DNA of 64,000 nt from Isoetes taiwanensis (GCA_021234155.1 JAJEKV010000085.1:1018800-1082799); one strand, 5' to 3'. Shown: positions 22,476 through 35,863, numbered from the stretch's first letter. Notes: a model not told the origin generated them from the letters alone. Numbers and translations are program-made.

Positions 22476-23269
22476 ATCAGCTAGAGTAAAATTCAAAAGA
22501 ATAAAATTGTAGCTAGTTTAGTGTTCTTGTTTGGGAGAAAAACTTCTCAAATGGGCAGTGAAGCAAAGGGAGAAATTCTGAATGCGTTCATGAAGCGAAA
22601 GGAAGTTGGAGAGTTTCTTGACGCCCAATTCAAGAATATAGAGGTGAAGAACCATTTGATTGATAATATTAGAGAAAATATCTAGTCAGTAAAATCCTCT
22701 ACTAGTACAGATTCTATGGCTGCAAAGCAGAATGTACTTGCGATGTCTATTGGACAAGGTTGCACCAGTGAAACTTTTAGTAAGAGAAGCTTGGGAAAAG
22801 TTTTGGGAATCCATCCAAGAAATATTGCAATTGCAAGGATAAATACAAGGAGATAGACAAAAATAAAAGTGGATGGGTGTTTTATAGAAGGTCCAAGAGG
22901 ATTGATTCGATTGGAAATGATATTATCGAGTTGGTCCAGAATTTTTGGAACATAAATACTAGGGTCTTGCCAAACATAAAAGACGTGAGATATAAAAGGT
23001 TGGAGAAGAATGTTAAAGAGGAGCATGCAACTCATTATCTGAAAAACACCCAGGTTAGTTATTGCTTTATTTTGCACTTTATTGTTCGAAAGTTTTTGTA
23101 GCATATTTGATGTATTTTATTTGGTTAGATTCAACTAAAAATATGTGTTTGCTGAATTTCCTAAATGATAAAGACGCTATGTAGTTGTGAAAGGCAGATA
23201 GTAAGAGTACTTTATACCCACAAGTTGGAATCCCAATCATAGTAGTAATTTATGTTCTGAGTTCCATAT

Positions 23270-23540
23270 GTAACAGCTCCAATTTGCAAGTTGCAGTCCA
23301 AGTTATAGGTTATAGTGTGAAATGTTATAGTTTTAGCTTGCAATCCCAACTAAAAGCTTACAGTTTTAGAGATAGTTGCATAGTCTGAAGTTGCAAGTGA
23401 CAGTTGCAGGTGCTAGTTGCAGGTGGCGATTCTGCGGTGTGGCGATTTGAGTGTCGATTTTAGGTTATAGTAGTAGTTAATAGGTTCAGGTTAGGTAATA
23501 GTTATAGCAGACCAGATGCGGCAGACCTTACCAGGCAGTT
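23270..23540. repeat. Cryptic simple repeat rich in AGTTGCA / TTATAG
   Basis: Within the intron of the transposase-like gene, variants of GTTGCAGG and GGTTATAG recur without a fixed period. Confidence 0.6.
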
Positions 23541-24653
23541 TTAGGCGCAATAGGTTCAGTTCTAGTTGTAGTTAGTCTTATTTGTGTGCCTAACACATCA
23601 TGCATGTAAACTAAATACTATTGTTGTTATTATCCAGTCAGAAAGGTTTCTTAAATTCAAAGAGCAATATCCAGCAGTGAAGATCTGCCAAAGGGCATGT
23701 GAGAAATTAAAACCGTGGTACATATTGAAATTGAAGCAATTTAACTCTTGTTGTTGCATACATCACGTGCGGTTGCAAATGCTTTTAGATGGCTTTAATA
23801 GATTGAGAAATGAACATGTGAATCCTTGTAATTGTACATGTGATGTATGCCATGATGTGGGAGAAGCGTGTGTTGCTAAGACAAAAAAATATAAGGCAAC
23901 TACAGAGTTGTGGCAGTGTATTCTTTGTCCAGAGGAGAATGAGAAATTCCAAAAAAAAGATTGTATAGATGGAGTTTGCACTAATTGTGGCATATCCCAG
24001 CTATGTATATGTCCACTAGAGTTAGCAACTGAAGGATCTATTAGTTGGGAGTACTGGGATTATGAAGAAGGCGGAAAAGATAAGTAGGGAAAGCCAAAGA
24101 AGAAACTGAGCTGCGAGCTTTAGTACACAAGTTGATTGATAGGTTGGCTAAGTTTCCTTTGCATAGTTTCAGGCATAAGTGGCAGGCCAAGCAATTTACG
24201 GAATTGCTGGAAAATCTTCCACCAAGTACTCTTTTGTCAATTGTAGATTTTGCTGAGAATTTTAGTATCCAATTACAAAATCAAGTTCAATCTGCATATT
24301 GGACTAGCAAACAAGTTTCTATCTTAGTGCATATTACATACTTTGTAGATCCTGTGTCAAATGATGTAAGGAAGGATACCCATTATTATAAATCAGATGA
24401 CACAAAACATGATACTTTGTTTGTTCAGCGTGCATTTATGATGCATTATGAATTTATGCAACAACAAGAAATGGATCCAAATAAGCATTGGGTCTTTTCA
24501 GATGGAGCAATGTCTCAGTTTAAGGCAGCAAGGCCTTTTTATTTTGTCGGAAGATATGCACAAGCCACACAGATGCAAATGATATGGAACATTTTTTGCT
24601 CCTGAAGATTATATAGCAAATGCTTAGAACCATGAGATAATCTTAGAACCATG

Positions 24654-25033
24654 TGTTGATCATTGAATATTGTAAATAATAGATCAATGGTTCTAAGGTA
24701 TATTTTTAGTTATTCATATCCCTAGCTCGGTGAACAGTGTTCCCGACCAGGTGGTTTTAAAAGCTGAGATCTAGCAACCGACTTGCTAGATCTATGGATA
24801 TGAAACATGGATTGCTGCAAAGCGGCGATCCAACACTGTATATAACATGAATTTCAAAAACAATAGATAGATAGGTTTCCGGATTGAATCGATCAAAGTT
24901 GCAGTGTCGGCCATTAAGTTTACTGCATAACCTAAGTGTTGAAACTCGTATTATTCTGTGTATGACATTGTATAAGGTTAATGGCTAATGGTTATTTCCC
25001 TTAACTTGAACTTGGTCTAAGATTTTTCTTTCA
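24654..25033 (+). repeat. 5' LTR of copia-2 (approximate start)
   Basis: It probably starts at TGTTGATCATTG and ends TTTCTTTCA directly before the primer site. The start is uncertain because no second LTR exists for comparison. Just left of it CTTAGAACCATG occurs twice. Confidence 0.6.
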
Positions 25034-25034
25034 G

Positions 25035-25046
25035 TGGTATCAGAGC
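25035..25046 (+). other. Primer binding site of copia-2
   Basis: TGGTATCAGAGC, complementary to the initiator Met-tRNA 3' end, as in copia-1. Confidence 0.93.
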
Positions 25047-25056
25047 AAATCACACA

Positions 25057-26125
25057 ATGTCTACACGATTTGGAGCTACTTTATTAAGCTCAGTTGAAGT
25101 GTTTCAAGGAGTTGGTGGATTTCAAATATAGAAAGAGAGAGTCAAGGAAGTTTTGCAGTTTGAAGGATTGTGGTACATTATTGAACCACATGTTGATGTA
25201 AGTGATGAAGCTAGCAGCACTGTAGCAGGTGAATCCTCAGCAACAAAGGTGGGAGAGTCTTCTGTCAAATCAAAAGAGGTAAGTACAAGCAGTGATAAGC
25301 TAAGTGAAGAATTGAAAATCAGTCAGGCAAAAGCCATTATAGTGTGCAAGGTTGCTCCTAGTATTATGCTAAAGCTAAGAGATCTGAATCCTAGGGATGC
25401 TTGGAGGTATTTAATTAAAACTTATCAAACAAAAAGTTCGTCACAGATAGATGTTCTGGAAAAAGAATGAGAAGACTGATCTAACTGTTATGTTTCACAA
25501 ATTTGATTCATTATGTGCTGACTTAGAGGCAGCTGGGGTAATCATGTCTGAATGCCATCAGATTCTAGCAATCTCTAAAATGTTTACTGGTCATGGAAAT
25601 CTAGCTACACTTATAAGAACAGTTGCAAAAACTAGAGAAGAGGCCGAGCAAATTGCTAGGACAGAAATAGAGCAAAAATACATGACTGAAAATGACAATG
25701 AAGATGATGAGGAGACATCTGAGATACTTGTTGTCAAAAAAGGAAAAGGGAGTTTTGATAACAAAAATAAGCAGATTGGACCCTGCTATGGGTGTGGTGA
25801 AGTTGGACATCTGAAATTCAATTGTCCAAGAAATAATAGAACATGTTTCACATGTGGAGGTGTAGGCCATGTGGCTTCCAAATGCCCAACACCAAAGGAC
25901 AGTGGTAGGGGCAGAGGTAGAGGAAGGGGTAAACCCAATAATTGGAATCAAAATAAAGGGAAAGGCAGAGTCAATAAAGCAGCACATACAAATGTAGCAG
26001 TCATTGAATGTGATGAAGAAGACTCGGAGGAAGAGGTAAATAATGTGTTTTCAACTTGTTTGAACAAGGTGCAAAATGCTAAAAGATCTTTCATTGTAGA
26101 TCGGGAGCTGAAAGAACAATCATAG
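25057..26125 (+). pseudogene. gag: copia-2 gag, with a stop and a frameshift
   Basis: The ATG at 25,057 opens MSTRFGATLLSSVEVFQGVG. A TAG follows near 25,128, then an open segment to 25,470. After a frameshift near 25,465, where part of gag is missing, the second segment runs to 26,125. It carries zinc knuckles CYGCGEVGHLKFNC and CFTCGGVGHVASKC followed by a GRGRGRGR tract, and both bind RNA. The tail is acidic. Confidence 0.92.
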
Positions 26126-26666
26126 AATCGTCTGACCTGCTCACAAGAAGAGATAAGGAGGCACATCTAAAAAGCATTCGATTAGAATTAAAGAGGTTGA
26201 AGCAGCAAGAATGCTCAAGCTATTTGATTTGCAAGGAAAACCAGTAGAAATTGAAAAAGTACTTTGTGTACCTTCTATTGTTAAAAATCTGATTTCAATA
26301 AGTCAATTAGTAGACTTGAATTATCAAGTACTATTTGACAAGCTTGTATGCAAGATTGTGAAAAATAATAAAATTTGCTTTTTGGCTAAAAGAGTTGGAG
26401 ATCTTTTTGAGATGGATACATGTGAACCAATTCCAATAATTAATAGTGTTTCAGCAACAAATCTAAGGACTTGGCACGAACGCTTGGGACATACTAACTT
26501 GAAAAATGTGAAGGCATTAAGCAAACTGGGATGCATTGATACAGTAAATGAAGAACAAAATAGCTTTGTATGCAGGGGTTGCTTGATTGGAAAAAGTACA
26601 AGACTTCCTTTCTCAAGGAGATCAAAAAGAGCAGAAGAACCTTTGAACCTTTGGAATGAGTCTTGA
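26100..26666 (+). pseudogene. copia-2 protease remnant and pre-integrase domain, truncated
   Basis: After protease traces (SFIVDREL instead of a normal DSG site) the open stretch 26,211-26,666 encodes LKLFDLQGKPVEIEKVLCV, TWHERLGHTN and CRGCLIGKSTRLPFSRRS, the GAG-pre-integrase zinc region. The copia homology ends after EEPLNLW near 26,655, just where the integrase core should start. Confidence 0.88.
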
Positions 26667-27615
26667 CATTAATAGTCATAGAATTATCTGATAAAAATTT
26701 TTCCTTTGCCCAATTCTCTTTATCACTATCAAAGTCATTGTCAGAACAACCACCAGGTATAAATTCAAATAAGTTTAAGGGTTTTTCTTTAGAAACATCC
26801 TCATTAGAATTGTAAAAGAGAGGTACTTGCCTTTTACATATGTCTTCATTGTTGCATCCAAGTGGAGAGCTCGAGATATGAGAATTTAAGCATCCTATGC
26901 TGACACCTGTAGAATCATGCTCAACTGCCAACAGCCCCTGATCTGGTGTCTCTCTTACCACCACTTGTTCCTCAGTGCCATTTGCGCAAATGTTGCCTCA
27001 GTAGCTATCAAGGAGTCATTATTACTGGAACCAGATATCAGGCCAGTCTGCAAAGTGGCAAGCTATTCTGCAATTTCTTTGGAAATTGGAGAGGTGATTA
27101 TAGGGGAATGGCAAGACAAGATATTCAGGTCAATTAAAGGGTCAGATTGATTTAGATGGAGAGGGGGAATATATTCTGTAGAGGGAGTGGAAGGAATGTC
27201 CTTATTGTGGAGGCTAGATTTGTTGCTTCCATTAATAAATCGGACTCTTGTTCTCCATTTAAGCTAGCAAGTACCTGAAATTGATTGGAGCAATCAATTT
27301 TGTCCACAATGTTATCATTAAAATCTGCATGAAGAATTGCCTGTTCTTTGGGAAGTGCTAATAAGTCAGAGTCATTAGCTTTTCGTGTCTGATTTGTTTG
27401 GTGTCAAACCTCTGAGCTTGCATCATGAATAGATGTAGAAGTACTGGATTGATGGTATTTGAGTTGCCTTTGGTAGCTTTATCCATAATAGTGGTCAATA
27501 TTTTGGAAACCCTTTCCAAGTCTGTCTTTTTTGATGGAGTTGATTTCTTTGTCTCAATGTGTTTGTCTCAATGCTACATCAAGAAGATCTTATCAACTTG
27601 CTCCACCAAATAGGG
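26656..27615 (-). pseudogene. Minus-strand protein remnant, perhaps LINE ORF1 tail
   Basis: Minus-strand stretches (26,700-26,964; about 26,960-27,180) are rich in Ser, Asn, Asp and Leu, with HLNQSDPLIDLNIL and ALRNKWW. This polar, low-conservation style fits the C-terminal tail of plant LINE ORF1, but no diagnostic motif is present. It abuts the truncated copia-2. Confidence 0.25.
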
Positions 27616-29740
27616 CCCCAATACCCCATCCCAAGAAGGTATTCAACCTAATACTTCCTAATTGTTTTTACAACATTGACTTTATGCTATGATCTTGAGT
27701 AGGTTTTGACTTTGATTAGTAATTTTCTTAAGTTACAAATAGCAACTGGAAAAATTGAATTCTATTTGTTCTTACGTAGGTGCAAGGATGAACTAAGTCC
27801 ACGATACCAACCTTACAAATTATTGAATATGAAACTACAGAAGTTGGGCAAGACGAATTTTGTTTCAATAGTCAGTTGTCTGGAAGACACTGTCAATAGT
27901 TTCAAGGACAAAGGTTTTTTAAAATAATGGATATGTGATGGAAGAGTTATTTTGCTTCTGTTATTTTGCTACTGTATTCAAGAGTCACTCGTGAATACAT
28001 GAATCACACCCTCTAATGCAAATCAATTTTCAATATAGTAGAAATAATAATAAATACCTTTACAATACACAAAGAAGGTTTAGAAATATATCTCGAACAT
28101 CGAAGCAACATAGACTATTGAAGAGGTGATCAATGCAAGGATGCCTTCTCCTCAGAATCGCCTCTAGAGCACAACTAAAGATAAGAAGGTGATGTTGAAC
28201 GATGGGTTGTCGTCACGAGGGTTCAAGACACATAGCTAAAATAACCATTAAACATTTGTACTAAAATAGAACCATACTAACTTGCTAACACTTCCAGTTA
28301 GCTATAACTTCACTTCAAGAACCCAAACCTAGTTAACCATCGCTTCACTTCAACAACCCAAGCCCATAATAGAAAAAAAAGGGGCAACTTAGAAACAGAA
28401 AAATCCTCCTTTATGAGTGAGTTAGCTCTAGGCCAGAACTCTATCCACAGTCCAAAGGCCGCACCATCCAAATTGCATATTCTGTAGCTTATGCTAAATC
28501 CTCAAATGCCACCTCCCCCTCCCCCGAGTTTTGAGTTTGCTCTTTGGGCAATCCAAAAATAGTAGATTAGTTTACATAAACTAGAGGTTTGATCTTCACT
28601 TATATGGGTCATATTCGATGGCATATATAGAGTGGTTACTATCACAAAGTTAATAGTACTAAACAGGTAATATAATTTCTTTTTTTAATTTGTGTTTTAT
28701 TATATAAACTGATTTCCTTGGGTTTGTCCTCGGGGGTGTCATCTATATATATGAATAAGCCACATGCGTTCCTAAGGTAAGAAAAAACCCCTCCATATCA
28801 TGTTACATCAGGACTATATGGCATATTGAGTTCAGCAAGCCTGTCTAACACTCGTCTATTAGTGGCATGTCTAATGGAGGCATCTCTTACTCACTTGGAA
28901 AAGAAAATTCAGTCAAACATGGAAATGAACTAGTTAATGCAAATGGAAATACGAGGAAGAACTTTGGTCTTACAAAGTTTGAAGATACCATTTTGTTTGT
29001 ATCTCACGTTCTCAAGACCAAGCCTTGACTATTGTGGAACGCCCCTGGCTTGAGGTTTTACGATAGTTTTCTACACTAGTATATAGAGACATGTATTTGG
29101 TACATAATGGACAATAGACATGTCCCTAATACTAATCAGAGGCTGAACCAATTATTGTGTCTGAGATGGTGATTGGTTGCAGACCCAGGCTCTTAGAAAA
29201 GAATGTTCATGGAGAAGCTGAAGGTTGCATTACAATTTTGGTCCAAAAATCGACTGTGCCAACAGATTAGGCATTCTATTGGCGGATGGGACTTGATCGT
29301 TTATTTGGGAGTATGTTCTGTGAATCTCCAGTCCTAGCAGCTAAGGGAGGTGGAGCACCAATGGAGCACTTAACAGTAAAATCTCTATAGAAGCCACGCC
29401 TTAAAGCTAAATCTACTTTTTCTTTCACAGAACATATGAGAAAGAAACATGCACTTACGCACTTACTTACTTACGCATACACCTAGAAACAAAGCTCAAG
29501 AATCTTAGAGAAAAAAAGGAAATAGAAGCAAATGAAATGGATGGAGAAATGGGATTAAGACAAGAGGGCCAGAGCACAACAAATCGGAGGACATCGAGAA
29601 TGAAAAACCAAACGAAGGGGACATCGTGAGATACATGGAGTAATAACAAATAGAGCAATTGGTACCACTGCTGCAGCAAAGGTTGAATGGGACGAGACAT
29701 TCATGCGAAAGGGAAGGAAAAAGGAGGGAAAGTCATGAGG
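27616..29740. other. Stretch without a recognised gene
   Basis: One short plus-strand frame (27,706-27,927) looks exon-like (RCKDELSPRYQPYKLLNMKL, preceded by AG and ending in a stop) but has no recognisable family. It could be a displaced piece of the transposase-like gene. Otherwise nothing supported. Confidence 0.4.
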
Positions 29741-29742
29741 TA

Positions 29743-29743
<1 letters not shown>

Positions 29744-29817
<74 letters not shown>
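29744..29817. repeat. (GAAA)n/(GA)n microsatellite
   Basis: About 17 bp of GAAA units run into nearly 60 bp of GA. Confidence 0.98.
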
Positions 29818-31268
29818 ATAGAGAATACCAAATGAAACTATAGGCAGAGAGAATGGAGAGAAACGAGCCATTTCTAACTAAACCAATGAAACATGTATTC
29901 GCAGAAATAAAATAGCGATGACTGGGAACCCCATAACCTGCAGAACAAGATCAACAAATTCCAAGAAGAAAACAATGTGAAATGGACAAACAAGTGAGCA
30001 TCCGCTAGCCTAAGAAACCTATGATGCTAAGGACGCTACCATAGGATTTACAAAGATAGAAATACATGGAATAGCCAAGTAAAAAATTAGATATTTGACC
30101 GAAGTTACTTTATGCCCAAATGGATGCTTCCACCCTAGAGAATGAAAAATGTTAGTGAAAATGCTCCTATGCGAAGCGAACTGACCTGTAGAAAATGCAA
30201 AAACCAAGAACAAATTGAAATAGATACCTAACCGTGAAAATAGTGTCTCCCAACACATCCAATTTCCATCCTGTCATCAAGAAGATACGAACCCCTGCCA
30301 TTTACTAAGCATGCCCATGATTTGGCAACACTTGCATGAGGTGGCATATTGCAAGTACTTGACAAGTCCAAGACGAATAAGAAGCGGACCCAAGCACTAT
30401 ACCAATAACAACAAAGAAAACTGGACCAACCTCGAGAAAGCAAATATGGACAACTTCTTTACCAGCTTAGAAGGAAAAACAAGCGTTGGCCCAGAACGCT
30501 TGTCAAAACACCAAAGTGATGTGATGGACTGAACAACGACGCCATGTGAAACCTTGAAGCCCAACATGGGCAGCCCCAACAACTCGTGCCAGAGCCTCAT
30601 CGTATAGGTCAAGTGCCAATATTCGTAATGTGAAAAAGTGCTCCATCGAGTTGAGCAATACTGGAGAAGACGAGAAATTCTGAGAAGTCAGTCCCCCGTT
30701 GAACCCTGTAATTGCCAAGTGCCCCTTCAGGCAACTTAAAAACCTTAGGAGCCGTCCAAAAGGATATACAAAATACTTTTTCACCACCAGGAAAATTCAA
30801 ACAGTGTAGCCATTGGATCGTCTTGTATCGCAAGAATATGCCAAAATCCACCTTCTAATTAACGAATTGTCCCCCTTAATAGAGGCAAATAAAAAAGGAT
30901 GAAACACAATACTTGGGTATAGTATCGGTGGAAAAGGTTCCAACAAAGCCTAAATGTTGAATAGACTAGAAATCATTCATAAACTCCTTGATATGATATA
31001 CTAATATGTTGTCAGGATGATATGGCATTCATTAATAGGTAGTGCGAGAGAGCTCTTTGGCATCAATTGTATTGGACATCATCTTCAAAGAAAGAACAAC
31101 CAAGTACAGTTTTTTAAGGAACGCTTGTTGGTAACGGTTTCGGCTTGCCTGATGGAGACGAATTATTTTCTGCAACATTGGTTGAATTGATTGTAGAACT
31201 CTTTTGAAGAAAAACAATGATAAATTCTTCTGTAAATATACAATAAATTCTTTTGTGAAATACTATTT

Positions 31269-31269
<1 letters not shown>
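29818..31269. other. Stretch without a recognised gene
   Basis: Several overlapping minus-strand frames (30,019-30,258; 30,503-30,851) are hydrophobic and overlap each other in different frames, typical of noncoding DNA. No feature supported. Confidence 0.5.

Positions 31270-31323
<54 letters not shown>
31270..31323. repeat. (TATC)n microsatellite
   Basis: About 13 tandem TATC/CTAT units; reading frames through it give Ser-Ile-Tyr-Leu repeats that are not real protein. Confidence 0.98.
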
Positions 31324-31324
<1 letters not shown>

Positions 31325-34300
31325 CTTGTATTTGTATTGGGTCTAATAAACCATTTGGTCTCTGTGGACAATTATATTCTATTCTATTTTGGTAGTATAT
31401 CATATCAATTTGCAAAGACTAGAGACTGAGAATTTTGATTATTTAGACTTGTATTTTGCTCCACTTCCTCTGTTAATGTCATAATTCCAACAAAGCCTTA
31501 ATTAATCCAAGAGCTCTTTCTTCATTTTCTTCCATCTGTAGGCAGGGGTGTTCTTCATGAGCCTAGGACCCAAATGCCACTCAATCCAATGGCCAAGATT
31601 GCCATTTATTTATTTTCTTCATTTCCCTATAGAAAACATAGCCCCCCAAAAAAAAAAAAAAAAACCCCAAACACACTAGAGATATTGTTGTGAGATAATC
31701 GTGGGTTGTCATTAACTTTAAATTGATTATTATTTAGAGCAACCCAATATGCATCTTAGAACATCTAATGCATCATTTCTTGGTATTCTATCAAACTATC
31801 ATCGCTCAAGCTGGGCATTCTGGACCATTGAATGAACCATTCTTTAATGGGATTTGAACAAGAACTGTTGGGTTTTCGGAGAACCATTCTCACTATATTT
31901 GGCTCAACAACGGGCATGCCTCTAACAATAAAATGTCAATGTGCATGTATAAAAAAAATAAACATTATTACAAAAATGGTAAAAGATGAATGTAAATTGG
32001 TAAGAATTGCTGGAATAGCCAAGATCTTTAGCTTTAAAGATTTACCATGATGGAGACACTCCCATATTACAAACTAGATGGACCACATCATCCCCATAAA
32101 AGAGTTGTTGTGGAGATCGATGAAGCAAGGATCTAGGATGATGTCAGGATTTATTTCAATTTGTGCTTTAAATGCCTTCAAAAGCCACTTTTTTACAGGT
32201 AAAATAACAAGTGTGGTCCATCTAGTTCGTCTAAATAATCAAAATTTAACTGGTAACTTGACAAATTTAGCTCCACCTAATTAATGATATGCCTTACAAA
32301 GACATTGTAATAATGTTTGAAACAACTGATAGAAATAACGATTGTTTTAACATTTTGAACCCTTGTGTAAAAGCAATATGATGCAAGAAGCTAACATACT
32401 AGGCATCTTGTAACTTTACTCACACTTCTATGTTCAAGTTTATGAGCCCACACCAAACTTTATTCTCACTCTGTCAGTATATTCAAGTACTAGAATCATT
32501 ATTGTAATTCGTCGTTACTGTTGTCAAGTCCTCCTCAGTACTAACATTAATGATGCACGATATTGATATTTTATGACAACCCTTTGTAAAATTTTAATAT
32601 CTCTAGTTTAGGATCTTGATTTATCATGGCATCATCATTGTCTCTTATCTTAATAGGTTGATTTAGGTATTTCAATAATTGTCTTGGTAGCATATCCAAA
32701 ACCAATTTAGGCAACATTGAGTACAACATAAAAAACAAACCCTAAATAACTCAAAGGATACTACATACGGGTTTGAGCATTTTGGGTATACATGCTTGAG
32801 CATAAGGTTAGCAGGTTAGAAGCTGTTATGTTAGAAGTAGTTATTTCGAGCATTATGTTAGAAGTAGCTGTGTTGTTCAAAACCATTATGACACTCATGT
32901 CAGTTTGTACCATCTTTATGTACCAAAGCACTAAAATATTATGCATCTTTGATGGATATATAAAGAATATTTTATTTAGCACCATATTCTTAAACGTAAG
33001 GAAAGAATGCAACTCTCGATACATTAAATTGTACATTCATGGCCCTTTAGGTTACAATTTTGTCCCCCGAGCTGACAAGAAAAATTTTGGTTCGAGGACA
33101 AGTCATGAACAACGAATCTTTCATAGGAGAAGCAAGTCGTGCAAAACCAAGAGACACAAGGCAAGAGTAATACTCTTGTATGAAAACGAAAAGCAAAAGG
33201 GAAGAGACATTGACCCAGACAAAAAGGGAAGTAGAAAAGAGAGGCAAGGGCAAAGAGACTAGATTTGTTAGCTAGCTAGGGGCTACTGCCTACGCTCACA
33301 ACTCCACTAAGGACCACAGACCTATAAAAAACAAGAAGAAAAAGTGATGGAAAGGTTGACACACAAGGAGGCAAACAAGTTTCAAAGAAAATTGTGTAAG
33401 GAAAAGGCAAAAATCTTAGGCATAGATTTGCCTTATGCGAGCTTGAAAATGAGGGTTGGTGAGAGAGACCTGTGTCGAGATCAGCCCGGTTGCTCAACAG
33501 CTGTTCTTGGTCTCCCTAGCCCATTTAGCATTGTCGTTTCTTATGCCATAGCCTGCAACATATTTTGCCCTTCCTGCAAGAAAATTTTCACTTTCTCTAC
33601 CCAATTTGTATTCACACATAACTTTTAGAGTAGCTGCCAAATAGTTCGCAGCCTGTAGGTCTTAATCTCGTTCCTAATCTCATATCTTGCATTCAGGATC
33701 CCAAGATGAAAACACAGTTTGATATGCTTTATGTCTTGACCCAAGAAAGCATCTTAAATCAGTAGCTTCTGAACGAGTTGCAACAAGAAAGTGTGTCGGG
33801 GCAGCTGTTAAGAACAACCGAGCATCTTAACCCCGAGTTAAGCTTTGACTCTGGCACTTGGTAAAGCCAGTTTAGTGTGCTAAATTCATGTGCTTAATAT
33901 CCTGCAACCGCAGAGAGATGGGAGCCTTATAAAACAAGACTTGGGTCAGGAAGAAGAGATACGCGGCTATATAAAATGTATTTAAAAAAAACAGGCGTAG
34001 ATTGAACAGTTGTGAGCTAACTATGGTCGATGCAAAAGGATAAATCCTCCAATCTGGGGAAGTCCTTGGCCTCTTTCATTCCCAGCAGTCCTTGCCTGGC
34101 GTTTGACCCGTAGAGGGAGAGAACAACGAGCACTCGATCTCATAAATGGTTTTAAAACCAAATAAAGGGGGAAGGAGCAGATCTAGCCTTTGTGGCAGGA
34201 GCAAGCAACCCACGAAGCATCAGTGAGAGGAGTGGTAAGCAGAGGATGTAATATAAAAACAGTAAAATATACTAGACAATGTTAAACAATGGTAATGGTA

Positions 34301-35860
34301 GTTAAGAAGGTGGTGAAGAAGACGAGAGGATTGATGGAATCAAGGATCTTTTCACTGTGCTGGAGTGCATTGTGGCAGGCATCTAATGTTGAGCGTGCAT
34401 TAGAGCACTGTACTAGACTGACAAAGAAAGGGGCCCTACTTCCTCCTATACAAACAAAATACAAGCACTGGGTGGGACAGAGCAGGAGGTGGTCAGGAAA
34501 GGGTCAGGCAGGGAAGGGCAGCCCAGGGCGGAGGGCAAGGGAATGAAGATTCCCTGAGAGCCTAAGTTAAGTCTTGATGAAGAAAGGTAAGTAAGAAGCA
34601 GGAGGAGGAAGATTTTTCTTGCCATGTAGAGGACCCACGTGGTTCTTTTCAAGCCCTGCCCCCATCAGGCCAGTTAGTAGTGCAGCCTTTCCAGTACAAG
34701 CAATGGATCATGGACTTGAAGGTCTTGGCCTTACCGTGCCGCCAACAGCAGCAGATCAACAGCCAGCCATTGACAGAAGTGTGTTTGGAGCAGATCCTAC
34801 ACGTGGGCATCCATCTAAGTTTTGGATAGATGCAAACATAACACACAATTAATGGAAGAAAGAGCAGAGACAGATATTGGAGTGAGACAGAAAAAGGATC
34901 TTTACAGGAAAGGGGTTCCTTTCAGGCTTTAAGATGGCCTCCCCTTCTTAAGCCATGAATGCTTCTTGGCAAGGGCGACGAAAACAAAGGAAGAAGCAAG
35001 CACGGACAGACTATGGATGGAATGGATAGTCATGTATGCTGCTGCAGAGGAAATACAGGGTATCAAACAGCAGAAAAGAAAAGGATGGGTGGATAAATAG
35101 CCAGGCATTTATATAAATGTGTATCTCTCTCGAGATTTGCATTTTAAGATGCCAAATTGGCCTATCAGAGCACATAACCAAACCCAACAAACCTGAAATT
35201 TTATTTTTCTTTCTTTCAGTAACTAAATCTTACGGTCGCCTCGGACTCGGCTCATCGAATAGTGCCAATATCAAGTTGCAATGGCAAAAGGAAAATTAAA
35301 GTCCAATTTTTATTTCCATTTCTATCTCCATCTTCATATCTTTTGATACTTGAAACAAATTTTTCTTTTCTAATCAATTTGGACCACACTTACCCACCGT
35401 TATCAGGTTTTCAGCTCTGGTGGACCAGGGTACGTTCCTCTGCAACCACAGTATGCTTTAGAAGCCCTGGAAGCAACCACAAGCACGGTATTCAGTGCAA
35501 AAATACAATTTAAAGTATGAGCAATAGTTAAGAGGAACAAAACGTCCCAAGTGGGGACACCACTGTTGTGGCATGTGTTGCCTTTCTCTCTTCTACTCCT
35601 ATCCCATGGCCAGCAGAGATATAGGGTCCCACTATCTCTGGCGGCACTGCGCCTCTTGCCCTTCCACTAGTGTCTCCTTCTGCCTCTCTCTTCTGAGAGT
35701 CCTCTCCTATCTGCACGCTATCTTTAGGTTTTTCAACTCTTCTGTGCTTGTTGCCTTTCCACCGGACTTCAACCATTTTCGCATTCAAAACCATCCTCTC
35801 GCTTTGATCTCTCAAGCCTGCGCCATTGGCTTTAAAGCCATCTTCAAATCCGATTTGGCA
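31324..35860. other. Intergenic stretch left of AHL, no gene recognised
   Basis: Includes a 17-A run at 31,648-31,664 and purine-rich DNA at 34.3-34.6 kb. No open frame shows a domain. The frame at 33,344-33,628 and others lack supporting structure. The CT-rich DNA from about 35,570 may belong to the AHL promoter or leader. Confidence 0.45.
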
Positions 35861-35863
35861 TCA

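Larger units (their letters stand above)
22013..24604 (+). pseudogene. Transposase-like gene of a family known mainly from animal genomes; interrupted and 3'-truncated
   Basis: The ATG at 22,013 opens a very basic N terminus (SRRKRKRTKEQ, RRQRKRQKEE, probable nuclear signal). A MITE interrupts it at 22,155. The frame then continues (VFLFGRKTSQMGSEAKG, GKVLGIHPRN, DVRYKRLEKN) with two stops, to a donor at 23,054 (CAG/GTTAGT). A 0.59-kb intron ends at TCCAG before 23,641. Exon 2 has a Cys-rich block (CNCTCDVCHD, CILCPEEN, CTNCG) and, after a frameshift near 24,088, STLLSIVDFAENF and HWVFSDGAMSQFK, plausible first and second catalytic Asp motifs of a DDE/D nuclease. It breaks off just where an FFG..HGKG-type motif would follow. 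Confidence 0.6.
24654..26655 (+). mobile_element. Truncated Ty1/copia element (copia-2)
   Basis: One LTR, primer site, gag, protease remnant and pre-integrase region, then an abrupt break near 26,655. No integrase core, polymerase, RNase H or 3' LTR follows. It is the same lineage as copia-1 (similar gag opening, SSSQIDVLEK, double zinc knuckle) but clearly diverged. It lies immediately after the broken end of the transposase-like gene. Confidence 0.88.

Noticed and set aside
30019-30851. Hydrophobic minus-strand frames suggesting a membrane protein
   Set aside because: They overlap in several frames, lack conserved motifs and have no splice or start support.
31204-31395. Ser-Ile-Tyr-Leu repeat protein
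   Set aside because: It is the translation of the (TATC)n microsatellite.
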